A stretch of 9,090 nucleotides of DNA from JAWWPG01 sp038254365 (GTDB taxonomy: Bacteria > Actinomycetota > Actinomycetes > Propionibacteriales > Nocardioidaceae), in contig JBBSGI010000099.1 in NCBI GenBank assembly GCA_038254365.1, forward strand, positions 1 to 9,090, read 5' to 3'. Positions 6,953 to 9,090 of the stretch are shown piece after piece. A program made the translations under genes and the position numbers. Positions within the stretch are counted from its first letter, which is position 1. Each line of letters starts with the position of its first letter. The notes under the pieces are model-generated. The model searched no databases and was not told where the DNA came from. It worked only from the letters and a program-made list of their open reading frames with translations.

Positions 6953-7794
6953 ACCGCAGCGACGCGCTCGCACAGTTCCGCGACACCCTGGCAGCCGGCC
7001 AGAGTCTCATAGGGGCCGGCGCCGGGACGGGCTTGTCGGCCAAGTGCTCCGAGGCGGGTGGCGCCGACCTGCTGATCGTCTACAACTCCGGGCGCTACCG
7101 CATGGCCGGGCGGGGGTCATCGGCCGGCCTGCTGGCCTACGGCGACGCCAATGCCATCGTCATGGAGATGGCCGGAGAAGTGCTCCCAGTTGTGCAACGC
7201 ATCCCGGTGCTGGCCGGTGTCTGCGGGACGGACCCGTTTCGTCTCATGCCACACTTCCTCCGGCAGGTACGGGACATCGGCTTCGCCGGCGTTCAGAACT
7301 TCCCCACCGTCGGGATCATCGACGGCACCTTCCGGCAGACCCTCGAGGACACCGGCATGAGCTATCAGCTCGAAGTCGAGATGATGGCGACCGCTCACGA
7401 GCTGGACCTGTTGACGGCCGCCTACGTCTTCGACCTCGACCAGACCCAGGCCATGGTCGAGGCGGGAGTAGACCTCGTTGTGCCACACATGGGCACGACG
7501 ACGAGTGGGATGATCGGCGCAAAGCACGCCATGAGCCTGGACGAGGCCGTAGAGCGGGTCGGCAAGTTGTGCCTGCGGGCGAAGGAGCTCAACCCCGAGG
7601 TCCTGGTCCTGTGTCACGGCGGCCCGATCGCCTCCCCTTCGGACGTCTCCTACATGCTGGGCCAGCTCCAGGATCTTGACGGCTTCTTCGGCGCCTCCTC
7701 CGTCGAGCGACTTCCTACGGAGATCGCCATCGTCGAGAGCATGCGTCAGTTCAAGTCGGCCCGCGACCCCGATCCGGCATCCGCCGGGGCGTGA
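6949..7794 (+). CDS. Phosphoenolpyruvate hydrolase-like TIM-barrel protein
   Basis: This 281-aa cytoplasmic protein belongs to the PEP hydrolase-like / TIM-barrel signal transduction family, the same domain that forms the C-terminal half of plant Tm-1. Motifs in order are LIGAGAGTGLSAKCSEAGGA (20-39), VYNSGRYRMAGRGSSAGLLA (44-63), YGDAN (64-68), PVLAGVCGTDPF (86-97), GVQNFPTVGIIDGTFR (114-129), VPHMGTTTSGMIG (178-190), LCHGGPI (221-227) and GFFGASSVERLP (245-256). Gly-rich loops at strand ends fit a phosphate- or carboxylate-binding barrel, and nearly the whole family length is covered. The substrate is not known from sequence, and the hydrolase name is a family label, not proof of activity. 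It lies between the two ATPase genes, with 4-nt overlaps on both sides (GTGA), so it is made in step with the transporter. GTG is the start; no ATG nearby fits better. The C-terminal 12 residues are Pro/Ala-rich and variable. Confidence 0.88.
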   Translation: MNRSDALAQFRDTLAAGQSLIGAGAGTGLSAKCSEAGGADLLIVYNSGRYRMAGRGSSAGLLAYGDANAIVMEMAGEVLPVVQRIPVLAGVCGTDPFRLMPHFLRQVRDIGFAGVQNFPTVGIIDGTFRQTLEDTGMSYQLEVEMMATAHELDLLTAAYVFDLDQTQAMVEAGVDLVVPHMGTTTSGMIGAKHAMSLDEAVERVGKLCLRAKELNPEVLVLCHGGPIASPSDVSYMLGQLQDLDGFFGASSVERLPTEIAIVESMRQFKSARDPDPASAGA

Positions 7795-8582
7795 CGATGG
7801 CGGGAACAGAGGCCGAGACAGGGGCTGCCCCCGACGCTGCCCGGCTCACCGTCCGGGATCTGCACACTTTCTACGGGAGCGCGCACATTCTGCATGGAGT
7901 CAGTCTCCGGCTCGGAAGCGAGCCGCTTGCGATCATGGGGCGCAACGGCATGGGGAAGACGACCCTGTGCCACTCGATCCTCGGCTTGGCTGCCGCGACG
8001 AAGCACGGCCGGGTCAGCGGCTCGATCATCTTCGCCGGCAACGAGCTGGTCGGTCGCCCCATCTACCGGATCGCCAAGAGCGGCATCGGGTACGTGCCGC
8101 AAGGACGACGGGTCTTTCCTTCCCTGACCGTGCGCGAACACCTGCAGATCAGTGGTAGGCGCGGCGGTCGCTGGAGCACCGACGACATCTACGACCTCTT
8201 CCCGAGGCTGGCTCAGCGACGCAACAGCGGTGGGGCCACGCTGTCGGGTGGCGAGCAGCAGATGCTGGTGATCGGCCGGGCCCTCCTGACCGACCCGAAG
8301 CTGCTTGTCATGGACGAGCCGTCCGAGGGGCTGGCCCCCGCCGTCGTGGGCGAGATGGTCGACCTGTGCCGGAAGCTGACCAGGGAGGGTATCGGGCTGC
8401 TCATCATCGAACAGAACCTCACGGTTGCGACCGCGTTGGCGCGCCGGCTGCTCATCATGGTCTCCGGCCGGATCGCCGTCGAGACCTCAGCCGACCAGCT
8501 CTTGGCCGATCCGGTCGCACAGTCGCGCTATCTGGGCGTCGCCCGCCAGGAGGCCCACGCTTCTGATTCGGCATCCTCATGA
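7791..8582 (+). CDS. LivF-like ABC importer ATPase
   Basis: This is the second cytoplasmic ATPase of the importer, 263 aa, partner of the LivG-like subunit. Walker A is GRNGMGKT (50-57; the common N-G-A-G appears as N-G-M-G), the Q-loop is YVPQGRRVFPSLTVREHL (101-118, Q104), the signature is LSGGE (151-155), and Walker B is LLVMDEPSEGLAP with E176. The switch region is LIIEQNLTVA (204-213): the switch position carries Gln (Q208) instead of His, as is usual in LivF. YLGV (247-250) near the end is also a family mark. The start is taken at GTG 7791, overlapping the upstream stop by 4 nt. ATG at 7797, two codons on, is equally possible. It overlaps the next gene by 4 nt (ATGA). Confidence 0.93.
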   Translation: MTMAGTEAETGAAPDAARLTVRDLHTFYGSAHILHGVSLRLGSEPLAIMGRNGMGKTTLCHSILGLAAATKHGRVSGSIIFAGNELVGRPIYRIAKSGIGYVPQGRRVFPSLTVREHLQISGRRGGRWSTDDIYDLFPRLAQRRNSGGATLSGGEQQMLVIGRALLTDPKLLVMDEPSEGLAPAVVGEMVDLCRKLTREGIGLLIIEQNLTVATALARRLLIMVSGRIAVETSADQLLADPVAQSRYLGVARQEAHASDSASS

Positions 8583-9090
8583 GCGCGCGTCGCAATCCCG
8601 TCGTTGTGCTCGTGGGAACGTTCGACACGAAAGGTGAGGAGTACGCGTTCCTGCGAGAACGCCTCACCGCGGCAGACGTCGAGACGGTGCTCGTCGATGC
8701 GGGAATTGGAATTCCGGACGGCTTGGATCCTGACATTTCGGCAGTCGAGGTCGCGCGGGAGGCCGGTGAGGACCTGGGTCGGTTGCGGCGGGGCGCGGAT
8801 CGCGGTCAGGCGGTAAGCGCCATGGCTTCCGGCGTGGGGCGCATCGCCCGCCGCCTCTACGATGAGGGACGCTGCGACGGAGTGCTGGGCGTCGGCGGGT
8901 CCGGTGGAACCACCATCGCGACCGGAGCCATGCGGGCCCTTCCGCTCGGCGTACCGAAACTCATGGTTTCCACAGTGGCAACCCTGGACACCCGTACGTA
9001 TGTCGGTTCGAGCGACATCACGATGATGGCGTCCGTCGTCGACGTCGCCGGTCTGAACAGCATCACGAGACCCATCCTGTCCAACGCGGC
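8579..9090 (+). CDS. Tm-1-like ATP-binding protein, UPF0261 family (partial)
   Basis: The first 170 codons of a Tm-1-like ATP-binding domain protein (UPF0261) run off the right edge; full-length bacterial members are about 400 aa. Clear family motifs are VVVLVGTFDTKGEEYAFLRE (8-27), VLVDAGI (37-43), GVLGVGGSGGTTIATGAMRA (102-121), LGVPKLMVSTVA (124-135) and YVGSSDITMMASVVDVAGLN (142-161). The GVGGSGGT loop is the likely nucleotide-binding glycine loop. In tomato Tm-1 this domain is the N-terminal half that binds ATP and blocks tobamovirus replication; the bacterial role is unknown. The segment LDTRT before YVGSSD differs slightly from the G-D/N-x-x-P form I expect in relatives. ATG 8579 overlaps the LivF stop (ATGA). 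The nearest AGGAGG (8548-8553) is 25 nt away, too far to serve, so translation is probably coupled. Confidence 0.9.
   Translation, partial: MSARRNPVVVLVGTFDTKGEEYAFLRERLTAADVETVLVDAGIGIPDGLDPDISAVEVAREAGEDLGRLRRGADRGQAVSAMASGVGRIARRLYDEGRCDGVLGVGGSGGTTIATGAMRALPLGVPKLMVSTVATLDTRTYVGSSDITMMASVVDVAGLNSITRPILSNA

Noticed and set aside
1..9090. CRISPR arrays, tRNA or rRNA genes, phage genes
   Set aside because: No regularly spaced repeats, no tRNA-like cloverleaf or rRNA sequence and no phage structural motifs were seen; an antiviral reading of the Tm-1-like gene is not supported because its neighbours are transport genes, not defence genes.

Overview
The window is high-GC DNA with GTG as well as ATG starts and tightly overlapping genes, which suggests an actinomycete (Streptomyces/Frankia/Pseudonocardia-like); the sequence does not fix the genus. 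It has two parts: a mobile-element scar at the left (about 1-1000) and an intact, co-directional transport and catabolic operon with a divergent regulator (about 1185 to the right edge).

Left part. On the minus strand lies the N-terminal 60% or so of an IS1380-family transposase. Its homology stops abruptly at about position 115, before the last catalytic acidic residue. A second short minus-strand reading frame starts at 79 and runs off the left edge; it looks like the start of another transposase, so one IS appears to have inserted into an older one. A strong inverted repeat (932-999) sits directly upstream of the IS1380 transposase start. A 10-bp perfect hairpin (1121-1151) lies between the IS and the regulator gene and may end the regulator transcript.

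Right part. A MocR-type regulator (GntR-like winged helix fused to an aminotransferase-like PLP domain, minus strand, 2660 to 1185) faces away from a plus-strand operon starting near 2823. The 162-bp divergent gap carries CCAAT/ATTGG repeats that could be operator elements. The operon encodes a complete branched-chain amino acid (Liv/HAAT) type ABC importer: permease LivH-like, permease LivM-like, lipoprotein substrate-binding protein, ATPase LivG-like and ATPase LivF-like. A TIM-barrel protein of the phosphoenolpyruvate hydrolase-like family sits between the two ATPase genes, and a Tm-1-like ATP-binding protein (UPF0261) follows the second ATPase and runs off the right edge. Five of the six junctions overlap by 4-10 nt, so the genes are probably co-translated.

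How it may work together. The TIM-barrel and UPF0261 proteins correspond to the C- and N-terminal halves of plant Tm-1, the tomato antiviral resistance protein. Here the two halves are separate genes locked into one operon with a dedicated importer and a PLP-dependent regulator. The simplest reading is uptake of an unknown small amino- or carboxylate-containing compound, ATP-dependent processing by the Tm-1-like pair, and transcriptional control by the MocR protein. The substrate and reaction cannot be read from the sequence. This importer plus split Tm-1 module is the most interesting thing in the window.
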